From Ryuthela nishihirai (lineage: Eukaryota; Arthropoda; Arachnida; Araneae; Heptathelidae): a stretch of 64,000 nucleotides of DNA. Shown piece after piece: positions 23,327 to 34,939 of the stretch (within the stretch, counting starts at the first letter, position 1; every line of letters begins with the position of its first letter). The notes below the pieces were generated by a model. The model was not told where the DNA came from. It saw nothing but the letters and a program-made list of their open reading frames with translations, and made no database searches. A program made the translations under genes and the position numbers. The DNA is taken from positions 13,186,001 to 13,250,000 of the forward strand of contig JAWZYU010000001.1 of NCBI GenBank assembly GCA_038380435.1. The letters are read 5' to 3'.

Positions 23327-24655
23327 TAGTTAGTTACTTTACATCATAAACATTGTAGGGATTTGTCTCCAATAAACCAGGAAAAGAACTTATTAAGAAA
23401 CGGGAAAAGCTTAAACTATTACAGAGCCTAATGCTAAATGAAAGCTTCGGAAGTAGGGAATCATGGGATTTTTCAAATTACGTTCCCCCCTTTCCGTTCT
23501 CTTCCACTATAAGAGAAATTCCACGAGAGTTGATCCTAATGATTTAAATGCCAAATGTATTGCAACTTTGCAAGTGTCATTTATTATATACATATTTTAG
23601 AAAACTGAAGTACTCGAGAAACCAGAACAAATTGGTTAATAAATATATAAAAATCCAATTTCTTTAACCCATTAAGTATCTAAAGCCAGTTAAACATTTT
23701 TTTTTATTAAACATTAGGCCTAACTTGGTTTAATTTTTATTTTGATATTCATTGTCATTCAAAATAAAATTCCCTTTCATTTAGTACATAACATGGCTGA
23801 ATATCTAGAGAAAGTTTTAAAGTCCATTCATTTTTTCTGCTGTGAGAAAGATAAAAATTTTCTGGCTACAATTTCGTTTTTTTTTATAGATCTTAGAGGT
23901 TAACAGGATTAGTGCTTTAATAAATATTTTTGGCTACGGCTGACCAGTGTTTAGGGAAACTATGATGATAATGTTGCTCTCTCTAACAACTTTAACGTCT
24001 GTATTAGAGATAAGTTAGGGTTCAAATTTTGGATATCGATCTCCGTTAAAAGAGAAATTATGACGTCGCAAGATTTATATATGCAAAAATGTATCCAGCT
24101 CTAACTTTTTCTTTTAAATTCTTTAGAATATACGCCATTGAAATTTTAAAACACTTAAATTTGTATGAAGACAAAATTCGAATCTCAATGTTGTTTGAAA
24201 CAATAAGTATGATGATGGCAACCACGGTGGCCAACCCTTTTCTGCAACATGCCACGTTTGTTCAGAAATTTCTACCGAGCCCACAGGGGCAGATTCAGAA
24301 GCCACCAAAGGCAAAGCTACAGGGAAAGGTGGTCATGCCCCCTCCCCCGTAGATCCTGATCTGTTTTCTTCTAATAAAATGTTAAAAAATATGTGAATTT
24401 TAAGTTCTATAATATGTGGTAGAGACAAGATCTCATCGCACAAATACTTCAGCAAAGCAAAAGAGATTAATCGACCGAACATCACATAGGGCTATGTTTA
24501 TGGATGAAACAGATATTGAAGTGTAGAAAGACATTTATTCACTACTGCACAAAATTGCGTTTAACCTCCTACCCCAAATTTTGTGTATACGACACTGGGA
24601 TTCATATTAATGACTATATATTTACATTTAGAAGCCACTGTTATTCTAGGGAGCA
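23327..24655. other. AT-rich DNA, nothing recognised
   Basis: No coherent coding frame, terminal repeats or RNA gene. Short open frames on both strands near 24058-24352 overlap each other and have no family resemblance. Confidence 0.45.
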
Positions 24656-25024
24656 GGGATGGCTCAGTAGGTAGCGCTCCAGGCTCGTAATGTGCAGTTC
24701 TCAGGGTCGAGTCCAGTCTAGGCCAGCTTTGAGATTTATCTCTGCAAAACTCCTCACCCTACCCTCGGTCAGGAGGGTCATCACATATACCGATGGGCTT
24801 GTAAAGGCATCGTTTGTCCGTCGTTAGCCGTGGCCCCGTGTGCGGGAGAGCCAGACCCTACGAACGTTAAAAACACGCTGGATGGCCTTGACTGGAGGCT
24901 ACCATCTGGCTCCCAACAGCTGTACAGTGTGTCCCTTTCCCCCAATTTACTCCGAGCCCTCGGGTCTCTGTGGCCTGGTCATTTAGCCCATATTGGGCCG
25001 CTCAGAGATAAAACAATCCAACCA
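24656..25024 (+). mobile_element. SINE family 1 copy
   Basis: tRNA-like head with box A (tggctcagtagg) and a mutated box B, then the family body and the 3' end 'ataaaacaatccaacc'. Flanks share tgttatt.ta, a probable target duplication. Confidence 0.85.
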
Positions 25025-25236
25025 TTTGTTATTATACAACAATAATTATTAGAAGTTATAAAAGATATTTAAAAGAAAGCAAAGGAAATTTAAAATACGA
25101 AAGAATAATCAACTGAGCCAAGTTGGTGGGGAAAATGTATGATTAAAACATGAACGACGGTGACAAAAATAACAATCGCAAACAACGACAAAGACGAAAC
25201 GATATCAGAACGAAAGCAGCATAAATAGGTACTCAC

Positions 25237-25279
25237 TATAGGCGAGGAAGGAGGACTTCTTTGGAGCCTTCCACACGTC
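25237..25279 (-). CDS. Candidate exon of an unrecognised host gene
   Basis: On the minus strand, acceptor 'tccgtttatag' precedes GACGTGTGGAAG and the segment ends before donor GTGAGT (complement at 25231-25236). The 43 bp read DVWKAPKKSSFLAY plus one base, open in phase 0. The base composition is richer in G and C than the flanks. It would follow the 26178-26219 segment, which ends in phase 0, so phases agree. The product is not recognised. A microexon of this size is weak evidence alone; the chain of matching phases raises it. Confidence 0.45.
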
Positions 25280-25690
25280 CTATAAACGGAACATAGTTGT
25301 AAGTGATTGCAGTGGTTATTCTAATCACATCAAGTGAAACTATTGCATTTACCTTTAGACATTAAAATTATATTAATAACAATATTATATTTTTAAAAGT
25401 TCAATTCTTAAAAAAATATTTTTCGTTATCATTGGCTGACAGATCTTTGTTCATATAATTATTAAGATGGCAATATCAGGAGTTCACAAACTTTTACTTT
25501 TAAAAAAATGAGTGAGTAAAATGCAGACTCTCAACATTAATAGTTAATATTTTGTGGATAACACATAAAATTTATTTTAATATTTAAAGTAAGTAAGTTT
25601 AATAGAAATGAAATTGGATTACCGCATGCAACAATTTGGGAATACTTGATTTACTGTTCTAAAGATCCCTACTGTTCTAAAAGTCTCTAC

Positions 25691-26076
25691 GGGGCGGGGG
25701 TGGCTCAGTCGGTAGCGCGCCAGGCTCGTAATCTGTAGTTCCCAGGTTCGAGTCCCAGCTGGGTCAGTGTTGAGATTTATCTTCGCAAAATTCCCCGCCC
25801 TGCCCACGGTCAGTAGGGGACACCGATGGGCTTGGAAAGGCCGCCGTCCGTCGGATGGGACGTTAAGCCGTGGCCCCGTGTGCGGGAGAGCCATACCCTG
25901 TGCACGTTAAAGAACACACTGGATGGCCTTGACGGGAGGCTACCATCTGTCTCCCAACAGCTGTTCCAGTGGGTCCTCTCCCCCAACCTTCTCTGAGCCT
26001 TCGGGGTCCATGTGACCTGGCCATTTAGCCCATGGTGTGCAAAAAAGTGCCGCTTAGAGGTAAAACAACCCAACCT
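25691..26076 (+). mobile_element. SINE family 1, full-length copy with target duplication
   Basis: The tRNA-like head has box A tggctcagtcgg, box B ggttcgagtcc and an anticodon-loop sequence ctcgtaa, which points to tRNA-Thr(CGT) ancestry (inference). The body is followed by the end 'gtaaaacaacccaacct'. The 12-bp sequence aaaagtctctac flanks it at 25679-25690 and 26077-26088. This is the best reference copy in the window, 386 bp. Confidence 0.95.
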
Positions 26077-26177
26077 AAAAGTCTCTACTCTAGTAATCCT
26101 ATCTTAAAGATCTTCAGAATTTTAGCAGCACTATCATTTTCCAAAGTATTTTAAAATAATCATCGAAATAAACTTAC

Positions 26178-26219
26178 ATAACAACGGACTTCAGTGATTC
26201 CTGTGAAAGCCACTTTCTT
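26178..26219 (-). CDS. Candidate exon of an unrecognised host gene
   Basis: On the minus strand the acceptor 'gcttcttgacttttcag' is followed by 42 bp reading KKVAFTGITEVRCY in phase 0, then the consensus donor GTAAGT (complement 26172-26177). The pyrimidine tract and donor are both strong. Length is a multiple of three, so the phase stays 0 into the 25237-25279 segment. It lies between two SINEs, as an exon in a transposon-rich intron landscape would. I do not recognise the product. Confidence 0.55.
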
Positions 26220-26376
26220 CTGAAAAGTCAAGAAGCATTTAATTAGAAAACATTGCAAACTTTATAGGTATATATATATACACAACTTGTTAAAGAATAA
26301 ATTCATATATACTGCCGTAATACAAAAAACTGAGATTTAGACTTATATTCTTTTCGCTATACCTTTTTTGTAATGA

Positions 26377-26763
26377 GGCGCGGGGGTGGCTCAGTCGGTG
26401 GCGCGTCAGGCTCGTAATCTGTAGTTCCCAGGTTCGAGTCCCAGCTGTGTCAACGTTGAGATTTATCTCCGAAAAATTCCCCGCCCTGCCCACGGTCAGT
26501 AGGGGACACCGATGGGCTTGGAAATACCGCCGTCCGTCGGATGGGACGTTAAACCTTGGTCCCGTGTACGGAGAGCCATACCATGTGCACGTTAAAGAAC
26601 ACGCTGGATGGTCCTTGACGGGAGGCTACCATCTATCTCTCAACAGCTGTTCCAGTGGGTCCCATCCCCCAAACGTCTCTGAGCCTTCAGGGTCCATGTG
26701 ACCTAGCCATGTAGCCCATGGTGTGCAAAAAAGTTCCGCTCAGCAGTAAAACAACCCAAAAGC
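26377..26763 (+). mobile_element. SINE family 1, full-length copy with target duplication
   Basis: Complete head, body and tail. The 11-bp sequence ttttgtaatga flanks it at 26366-26376 and 26764-26774. Only scattered substitutions distinguish it from the 25691-26076 copy. Confidence 0.93.
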
Positions 26764-27688
26764 TTTTGTAATGATACTCTTGCCTATCCAAATTATTGTG
26801 AACTGTACATCCTGCTCGAAGTACATGAAACATGCCATTTTATGGAAATTTCTTACTTCTACTTCACTACGGAGTCATTAAAAGTCGTAAAAGCATGGTG
26901 AAAAGCAAAGTCAAATGCGACGTGGATAAAAAAGCTGGTCGATTGACTTCGAAAAGAGATTCATCTTTGGAGACCGATGATCCGTGACAGAGGTGATGGA
27001 ACTCAATTGAAAATCACTGGCACCATATCCCTAGTGTATGGAGAATGGCAATGATCTCAAGAAACGTCTGCCAATCGTGGCAAAATGCTGGAATAAAAAA
27101 ATGCCTGACAGACAGGGACGGGCGTTTATTGGATATGCTATTATAGATGCTACAGTTTATCAGGACGAGAGAGATGACCGTTAGTAGTACTTAAAATCCC
27201 ATTTCAACAAGAAATATGTACAGATAATTAGAAAATTTCAGTTTCAGGGACTGTAGCCTGATACATACGACGAAGTAGTGGGTCATAAAAGTTTGACCAG
27301 GCAATGTGTGTAACTCTCTACATTGGAATCATCAGCATAAACTTTCTTAATCGTTTCGTTGGAGTCTTGTTAAGAGTCAAAATATTTCCATAAAGGAAGC
27401 ATTTGTGTAGGACAGTCGAAGTTAAAGTGCAATGGAACTAACTGAAACGATGATCCGATAAATACGTTTAATTTTTTTTCCTGTTTAAATTTTAATGAAA
27501 CCGACATACTTATGTGAGATGTGAAATCCTGCGTAAAAAAAATGTAATAAGCAGTCAGCATTGTGAAATTTGTTCTAAATCCCTCGTCAAAGTGGAATTT
27601 TTTTCTTGCACCATTAGTTTATACAGTTGTTTCATCAACTGTATGTTTGTGTTGTTTAACCAATCATCAGTGTTTCTTTTTGTTATAG

Positions 27689-27767
27689 CCAGTCACAATC
27701 ACTCCAAAGCTGAAACGAGGCTTTTGAGAATGCGATCCATTTTGAAGCTTCGAACAGACAGACAAAG
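27689..27767 (+). CDS. Candidate plus-strand exon, unrecognised
   Basis: Acceptor 'tgtttctttttgttatag' is followed by a 79-bp segment open in only one frame (SHNHSKAETRLLRMRSILKL) and then donor 'AAAG|GTATTG'. A second open segment at 27852-27945 (QEMSISILGTFIPVEWNF) ends at a good donor GTAAGT after a weaker acceptor. The phases of the two do not join directly, so they may not belong together. No family is recognised. Orientation is opposite to the minus-strand candidates nearby. Confidence 0.28.
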
Positions 27768-28484
27768 GTATTGAGAAATGCATTGCTAAGCATTATCTGA
27801 TGATATCGAGGGGGCGCTGCTCTAAGAGTCATGTTCGCTTAACATCCCTAGACAACTTCCAGGAAATGAGCATTTCGATACTTGGAACATTCATTCCCGT
27901 CGAATGGAACTTCAGTTATGTCAGCAATGACTTTTCATTAGAAAAGTAAGTGCAAATAAACATTAAGTATTTTAAGTATTGTAATAGCCACGTACTCAGA
28001 ATTTAGTTCAGAGGAGGGTGGGGGAGGTCCGAGAATTTAGTTTAAGGGATGGTTCGAGAATTTAACCTCGCAAGGGGTGTTCTGAGAACAACACATGAGT
28101 ATGTTTTCCAGTTACTAAAATATTCCCCTAGACAGGAAAGATTAAAATGATATTCTACATTTCTATATGGAATAAAATTTCGATGCAGCTTTTGCCAAAA
28201 GACTGAGAGATATTTTGTTTGGTTAGAATAGTAGAAAAAAAGATCTATTGCAGCATTATTTTTTGCCTCTTGAGTTGGCATCACCTATTCTATGTTTCGC
28301 ACACAATTTGCATTTTGAGTCAAAACATATCTGGCACACCGCTTACCATCTTCCATGTTTCGAACAAATACATGGTATTGTTATTTTTGCTCATGGGTCA
28401 TGCTACAAAAGGGAATGATCGTAAGGCCAATGAAACCTATGATACTCTCTCGTTGACGGAGGACCAGGGACTAATTGATTAAAC

Positions 28485-28715
28485 CTTAAAGTTGGTACGG
28501 TTGAAATTGGATCGTGTAAAATTCTGGTGCAGTACTAACAGAACGCTTTCATCAGTTACATAAAATACGGAAGGCAATTATGTCTGCTTTCGCATTCACA
28601 GTGGATCAGGAACAAACCAATGTAACATTAAGGTTGGTATGGTTGTGACTGGAATCTGTGAAACTCAGGCGTGAGAATCTGGCGCAGTACTAATATAACG
28701 CTTTCATCATTTTAT
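28485..28715. repeat. Diverged direct repeat
   Basis: 'cttaaagttggtacggttg ... ctggtgcagtactaa ... aacgctttcatca' at 28485-28555 recurs at 28628-28713 with substitutions. Neighbouring 26775-27680 and 27960-29100 are otherwise AT-rich with no gene seen. Confidence 0.65.
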
Positions 28716-29109
28716 CGAAAGAACAGTTTACTCAAATACGTCATCATTAGTTGAAAGTGGTGAGCGTTCTCTCATCTATAGGCTGTATCATAATCTTCGT
28801 ATCTGCTTTGCAATCAGCATATTCTACCCACTATCAATTAAAACTCGTCAATTCAGTTGTTGTTCGTAACTTAATCAGTCACTCACTGGATTGTCTTCGA
28901 TGTCTATGATCTTGATTGAATATTAAATATTTCAGGTTTTGTCACTTTTTAAATATTAAACGAGAATTACGAAAAATCGAGCTGTGTAATGACTTCACTA
29001 AGGAATTCAATTTGTCCGAAATAAAGTTGTTTCGAAATATCCCGTCACAGAGCTCAGTTGCTAACAAAGAGCATCTTAAAGAAAAACGTCGAGTTGTTTT
29101 GGGTTAGAA

Positions 29110-29425
29110 CGTTTTATCACCGAGTGGCCAGGTCACAATGATCCCTAAAGAGTTGGCAAAGGAAATAGAATCATTTGGTATCTGTTAGGAGATAGGTGGA
29201 AGCATCCTCTCAAAGCCATTCTGCGTGTTCTTTAACGTGCACAGAGTTGGCTCCTGCACACGTGACCAGGGCTTAACATCCCATCCGATCGAAGGCATCC
29301 TTTTCAAGCCCATCTGTTTCCCTTTCTCTAGAGCGGCAGAGAAAGTGGAGAAAATATCTATGCATGCGCATACGATGGTGACTACAATTTGGGAACTACA
29401 TGCTGTTTAAGACGAGCCACGACCT
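29110..29425 (-). mobile_element. SINE family 1, old diverged copy
   Basis: Reverse-strand order of the family body: 'tgttaggagataggtggaag', 'cgtgttctttaacgtgcaca', 'gcttaacatcccatccgatc' and 'aagcccatctg'. The head and tail are badly eroded. Confidence 0.65.
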
Positions 29426-29611
29426 TCAAATAAATGTATATCGCGTGAAAGTTCATAAAGTATAGAAAGCAAACACATTAGGTTAAAGGAAATTGAATGT
29501 TTCTCATCCGGTGACAATATTTTTAGTATTTTCTTCTGAATACGGTAATGTTTAGTGTAATAATATTATAAATTTTGTACGTAACATAATAGTATGATTT
29601 ACTATACTATA

Positions 29612-30325
29612 GGGCGGGTGTGGCTCAGTCGGTAGCGCACCAGGCTCGTAATCTGTAGTTCCCAGGTTCGAGTTCCAGCTGGGCCAGCCTCGAGATTCAT
29701 GTCCACAAAACATTCCGCCCTGCTATGGTCAGTAGGGGATATCGATGGCTTGGAAAAGCGCCGAGCGTCGCATGGAACCTTAAGCCGTAGTCCCGTGTAC
29801 GGGACCAGCTGGGTCAGCGTTGAGATTTATCTCCGCAAAATTCCCCGCCCTGCCCACGGTCAGTAGGGGACACCGATGGGCTTGGAAAGGCCGCCGTCCG
29901 TCGAATGAGACGTTAAACCGTGGCCCCGTGTGCGGGAGAGACATACACTGTGCACGTTAAAGAACACGCTGGATGGCCTTGACAGGAGGCTACCATCTGT
30001 CTCCCAACAACTGTTCCAGTGGGTCCCCTCCCCCAACCTTCTCTGAGCCTTCGGGGTCCATGTGACCTGGCCATTTAGCCCATGGTGTGCAAAAAAGTGC
30101 CGCTCAGAGGTAAAACAACCCAACCCGTGTACGGGAGAGCCATACCCTGCACACGTTAAAGAACACGCTGGATGTCCTTGACGAGAGGCTACAATCTGTC
30201 TCCTATCAGCTGTTCCAGTGTGTCCCCTCCCCCAATCTTGTCTGAGACTTTGGGGTCATTGTGACTTGGCCATTTAGTCCATTGTGTACAAAATAAGCGC
30301 CGCTCAGAGGTAAAACAACCCAACA
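29612..30325 (+). mobile_element. SINE family 1 copy interrupted by another SINE
   Basis: The outer SINE has its tRNA-like head at 29612-29690 and its end at 30325 ('aaaacaacccaac'). It is split after 29804 and resumes at 30124. Flanking tactatact at both sides suggests a target duplication. Confidence 0.9.
29805..30123 (+). mobile_element. SINE family 1, headless copy nested in a SINE
   Basis: Begins at 'ccagctgggtcagcgttgag', as does the copy at 13366, so it lacks both promoter boxes. The 13-bp sequence cccgtgtacggga flanks it at 29792-29804 and 30124-30136. This proves insertion of an already truncated cDNA into the outer SINE. Confidence 0.93.
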
Positions 30326-30849
30326 ATACTATACTGTATAACAAAAGTTTATAGTGTCTTACTCTAGTGTATAACCTTTGTTCCTGAAAACCAGCTCTCA
30401 GAGCATGTTATGATGTTTATCTCTGTGCATGTGAATGTAAATAAACACTTAATGAATTCAGTAATGATGATATATAATTATGAGGATGAATGAAATTATT
30501 ATAAGCAGCGGCACAAATGTACCGGAGCATGTTCGGGTGCAATTCGTGACGAATAACTGTCACCAAATATTTAGTACAATTTCATCTTAACATTAACCAT
30601 TTCATTTGTTAATATCACTTTAGGCAAATCAAAATCAACAGCTTGGTATTAAATTTTAAATGGAAAATATAACTCCGAAAGTACACTGATGAAAGTTAAA
30701 ATTGTCCAACCCAGCAGGTACGGTCGACTTTACACGTAAATCAACATGTAACAGTAGAGGTTACTGTGTAAATGATATGTTGTAAAAATTTTATGTAAAT
30801 GATTACGTTAGCCATCAGTTACAATCATTCAGTCATCAACTTCAGTTAC
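30326..30849. other. AT-rich DNA, nothing recognised
   Basis: No gene, repeat ends or RNA gene seen. Confidence 0.4.
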
Positions 30850-31085
30850 TACTACTGTCCAGGATGTTGTCTACAAGGACAATTCCAGACTATTCCGTGG
30901 CCAATCATTCCCCCCTCCCCATCAAGCATGTTTGGGACATGATCGGACTTTCTCTGCAAGCTCACTCTCAACTGACCCATACCACATGCACGTGGGTGGG
31001 GAGATATTCCTCAGGACAACATCAGAAATCTTTACACATCAATGCAGCAATGTGCTGCTGAATGTATCACAAATAAAATGATTTC
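30850..31085 (+). pseudogene. Tc1-like transposase C-terminal remnant
   Basis: Frame-broken pieces resemble the end of a Tc1-like transposase: a 'SPSSMFGT'/'IKHVWDMIG' region near 30920-30950 (family motif SPIEHVWD) and the C-terminus PQDNIRNLYTSMQQ near 31010-31055. No terminal repeat was located. Confidence 0.65.
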
Positions 31086-31157
31086 AGTACATATTATATT
31101 AGGTGCATTTTACTTTAACCCTTTCGTTCAGTTCATTGCATTCAGATGTAGATAAGA

Positions 31158-31239
31158 TCATGTGATACAAATCTCATCATCTTTGTCTGTCAAGAGTTTC
31201 GCAAATTTCCGGCCATTCCTTCTGGTGAGAGCAATTTCA
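31158..31239 (-). CDS. Weak candidate exon, unrecognised
   Basis: After acceptor 'attgctcgttag' the minus strand reads EIALTRRNGRKFAKLLTDKDD, then reaches a stop (31158) or could leave at a GT at 31168. It looks coding by composition, but its phase does not join the neighbouring candidates without extra exons. It may be an unrelated remnant. Confidence 0.25.
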
Positions 31240-32322
31240 CTAACGAGCAATGTGTTTAATAACGAAGAAAAATTACAAATTGAAGTTTGGAACGTAATCA
31301 CATAAATATTTTAACAACTACCTCTGCTTTCATTCCATAATAAACAAATTTTAGAAGTTCTCAAATTCTATTACCACACAGAGTTCAGAATTGCATCCTG
31401 TAACCATTCTTTTACCAAATATAGAAAAATCATATACAAAGGAACTCTCGCCCAGTTAACACAAAACGTAATCCTAAAGAAATGATGAAGAGAGATAAAT
31501 AAACGTGTTTTGTTTCTCTTGAGACACTGAATTTTATATTCAGAGGAGAAAAAAAATCTGCAGCACAAGGGGGGATTTAGGGGGGATGGCAATGAGCTAT
31601 GGCCTTCCCCCTTTCCAAACCCCAGTAATGGTAATAAAGGCAAAAAAAAATATTAAACTTTTGCTCTTTTACGCGTTTTTCAAGAAATGATTTAAAGTAC
31701 TGTAAAACGGTGGATAACATGCTATATTGCAATGGAATTCCAATCCCCTTTATTTTGTTTTTCTGACTCGATTGCGTCACTTGCCCCCTCCCCCCAGACA
31801 CACACCCTCTGTTTTTTTTTCTAGGTCCGCGCCTAACACTAATTTTACATAAACTCATTTCTGCAGCTGTGATATTAGTGATGGAGAACTTAAAATAGCT
31901 GCTTTTCCTTAAAATATATTGCAACTTCCAATGACTTGAGCAAATTATGAGAGGCCAATTCATTCTTTTAACAATTCTAAAACTGATAGAAAAGACAGAT
32001 AAAATAAGGGTATCCAAAATCAAACTTCCTCACTGCCGTTTATGCGTAAAGAATTAAAACATCTAATAATATCGAGATGATTAGGTATCTCTTAAAAACT
32101 TCATAAATGGGATGGGATATTTTTCAAATAATTTAATACCAAGATACGCCTAAGAAGAAAGGCAAGCAGAAATCGATGCGTTATCCATTAGTAAAAAAAT
32201 CTCTTCTGCTTAATTTACCTTTGATGTTAATATAGATTAATTATTAAGCATTGTCAATATTCTTAATATTGCATAAATCACTCATAAAAATATACTATAG
32301 AAACTATATCTGCCTTCCTTAC
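31240..32322. other. AT-rich DNA, nothing recognised
   Basis: Contains a G-run and C-rich patches near 31570 and 31780 that resemble transposon debris. An open minus frame (31577-32023) is low complexity in places and has no domain. Confidence 0.4.
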
Positions 32323-32451
32323 TTTGGCCTTATTCGAGTCCTTTACTTTCTTTAGATCTGAGCTTTTAGGAGCCTCTTTGCTCACTGAATCTGTACTCCA
32401 TTGCAACCACGAATAATCATCTGCACTATCTACAAATTCTGGTGCAGTTTC
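32323..32451 (-). CDS. Candidate exon of an unrecognised host gene
   Basis: On the minus strand the acceptor 'cctttcatttgcattttcag' is followed by 129 bp (43 codons, phase 0 to phase 0) and then donor GTAAGG. The peptide begins ETAPEFVDSADDYSWLQW, continues with a Ser/Lys-rich stretch (KEAPKSSDLKKVKDSNK) and has no stop. The acidic start and basic end suggest a disordered linker in a larger protein. The phase fits the 38600-38705 segment upstream (ends phase 0) and the 26178-26219 segment downstream (starts phase 0), though other exons may lie between. Identity is unknown. Confidence 0.6.
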
Positions 32452-32739
32452 CTGAAAATGCAAATGAAAGGCTTTGTAACGATCACGAAAGAAGGCTAAT
32501 CATACTATTGTAACAAATAATAAATGTAATTTTTCTATATTCTGCAAATAAACTTTAAGCTTTGCGAGTCACCTGTAATGATAAAATTTACTTGTACTAT
32601 GATCAAAGAATAATAACGTAAATTTATCTTTTTTTAAATTTGTTTATCACTATTGCTTCGGTGTGAATGATTTATTGAATGGTTGTAAATTGAGTCATTT
32701 CACCTTTGAGCGGGTTTTTTGAACATAATATCATAATGG

Positions 32740-33020
32740 TTTCCACTTCAACAGTTAGGAGACAGATGGAATCTCTCGTCAAGGTCATTCAGCGAACTCT
32801 TTAACATGAGAAGATTATGGCTTCCTGCACACGGGATCACAGCTTAATGTCGCATTGACGGACAACATCCTTTACAAAGCCATCGCTGTTCTTTTACTCA
32901 CAGAAGGCATAGCGGGGCTTTGCGAAGAAAATCTTAATTCAAGCACAGTGGGGACTCAAACCTGGGATCATCAAGTTATGATTCAAACACGCTGACGACT
33001 GAGTTAATTCCTGCCCCTTG
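32740..33020 (-). mobile_element. SINE family 1 relative, old copy
   Basis: Reverse-strand body (gagacagatggaatctctcg, ctctttaacatgagaag, cacacgggatcacagcttaa). A tRNA-like head lies at 32950-33018 with a recognisable box B (ggtttgagtcc) and box A (aactcagtcg). The head differs from the main family ('gatgatccc' before box B), as does the copy at the window end. Confidence 0.65.
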
Positions 33021-33339
33021 TTTTGTGTTGTAACAAGAAAAATGTTTTCAACAGATAAAGTGTCCGCTGCCTAGTCAAAGGTCAGATTCCCCCGCAAACT
33101 AAAGCGTAAAGAACTATTTTGCGACTTCAGATTTCTCTTGTTATCCATTGCAGTTGTTTCCCCTTCAACTATTTATAAATGAAAAGTTTTCCCATATACT
33201 CAGTACATATTATATATACCACTTGAGTGCTAAAATATGTCTCCATCAAGCTACTTAAAATTCAAAGGAATTAATAACTTTGTATTCGCTTTTGATTTTT
33301 TAATATAATGTTTTTAAAAGATAGAAAAACCATCAATTT

Positions 33340-34255
33340 AAGCAGTGCGAGCGATTCCGCTCACTATTCCACTGAATCAGCGGCTCCTGAGCGAACGTGC
33401 GATGAGAGACGTGAATCTGCTGTTTCCTCAGTTGGTTTCAGTTCTCGCGTGGCTCTCATAGTATGAGCATCTCGCAGCACTGAATGATTCTGGGGGTTAA
33501 AGATACGCATTTTCGTACAACATGGCCCCTAAATGCACGCCAACTGCTTCATCTGGTGGTCAACAGAAAAAAATAGAGACACGTTCTAACGCTGCAGCAG
33601 AAACTGGCTGTCATGGATTTATTGAGATACGGTATGTCGGTCTTCAACGTTGCGTGTACATAAGGCCGCAACGAATCTAACATCCACAGCATAAAGGTTT
33701 AACAGAAGAAATACGTCAAGACCTAGCATCAAGTGCTCCAATAATTGCTAATAAGACTTTAGTGAAGGTTGAAAAGGCTTTAAATGTATAGCTGGAAAAT
33801 ACGAATCTTAAAAGTGTGCTTATTGATGGCAACACTTTGCGAAAAAAAGCTCTTAGCCTCTGTGGACTGTTCAAATGGACAATCAGACTGTCTCCATTTT
33901 TTAAACTTCCCTCCGAAGAGAGAAGCCTTCAGATGAGAAAGAATTCAAAGCCAACCAAGGTTGATTTAACAGTTTTAGGAACTGTTTCAACCTCAAAAAG
34001 TTTCATATTTATTCTTTCATTCTCCCTTCTCCCTCTCTCTTGCTTTATTAAAATGCTGGGAAATTATATTTTGCATACGTATTCTTCATTATACACTGTA
34101 CATTACTGCATACATATTATTCTACAGGTTGTATTCACGAAACCACGTACTTTATGGACGATTTGAGGGATTTTCAAGCGTAATTTTGACTATATGCGAT
34201 TTTCGCCTTACGCACTGAGTATAGAACTCAACCCCCGGATAACATGCGACTGGAT
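33340..34255 (+). pseudogene. Tigger-like remnant (copy 3), internally deleted
   Basis: From the ATG at 33522 (MAPKCTPTASSGGQQKK) the sequence shows frame-broken pieces of a pogo/Tigger N-terminus. The CENP-B-type stretch follows near 33770-33900 (VEKALNV, then DGNTLRKKALSLCG). The catalytic domain is absent. The right end near 34170-34255 carries 'gcgattttcgccttacgcac' and 'cccccggataacatgcgac', similar in style to the Tigger terminal sequence at 14582-14650. Left terminal repeat not located. Confidence 0.6.
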
Positions 34256-34939
34256 TGTGATACCATCGTATACCTGCCACTACTGCCTCGCTAATTTCAT
34301 AGCTTGTAACGTTTACATGAACTGACTATGAAACTGATTGTATCTTGTGACACGATGATGGCATTTGCTACATGTCCAGATATACGGGTCTTGTCCCCAG
34401 ATATTGTCACTTGTCACATGTCTTATACACATCTAAATTTTGTAGTGGAAATAAAAGACTGATCGAGTACTACAGGTGGAGCTAAATCGAAAACTAACTG
34501 TTGTTCGTAATTTAAGGGAATTGAACAAAGCTGCAAATATTTCCAGAAATTTTTTTTTCTAATTTAACGAAACTTTCAGGGAATATTTAACGGAAAATAA
34601 TTAACATTTATCTCATATTAAATTTACGTTTTTCAGTGCGAAAGACTCTGCAATGTGAAATTAACCTTAACTGGCATAGTTGTTAGGCAGCTAGCGACTG
34701 TTCCAGCAAGGCAAACTTTGTGTGTTGTGTTAGCTCTAACTAAGACAGTGGTCAGCAGTGACTTCGGTCTTAGTAGGGCATGTCCTTGTATGAGAAGGCT
34801 TCTATTAAGCTAGGAGTAGCTTCTAGGATTCTTCTCTGTCCTATATGTCGCAAATCAAATGTGAAATTAAACTGGTGATAAAGCAGCTTCAGGAACGGCG
34901 ATTCTTATTTCAGATCGAGAGCGGCTTTATCGATCGTTT
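34256..34939. other. AT-rich DNA, nothing recognised
   Basis: No coherent frame or repeat end found. Confidence 0.4.

Noticed and set aside
29225..29410. Short plus-strand open frame near the SINE
   Set aside because: It is SINE family 1 sequence read in the opposite direction.
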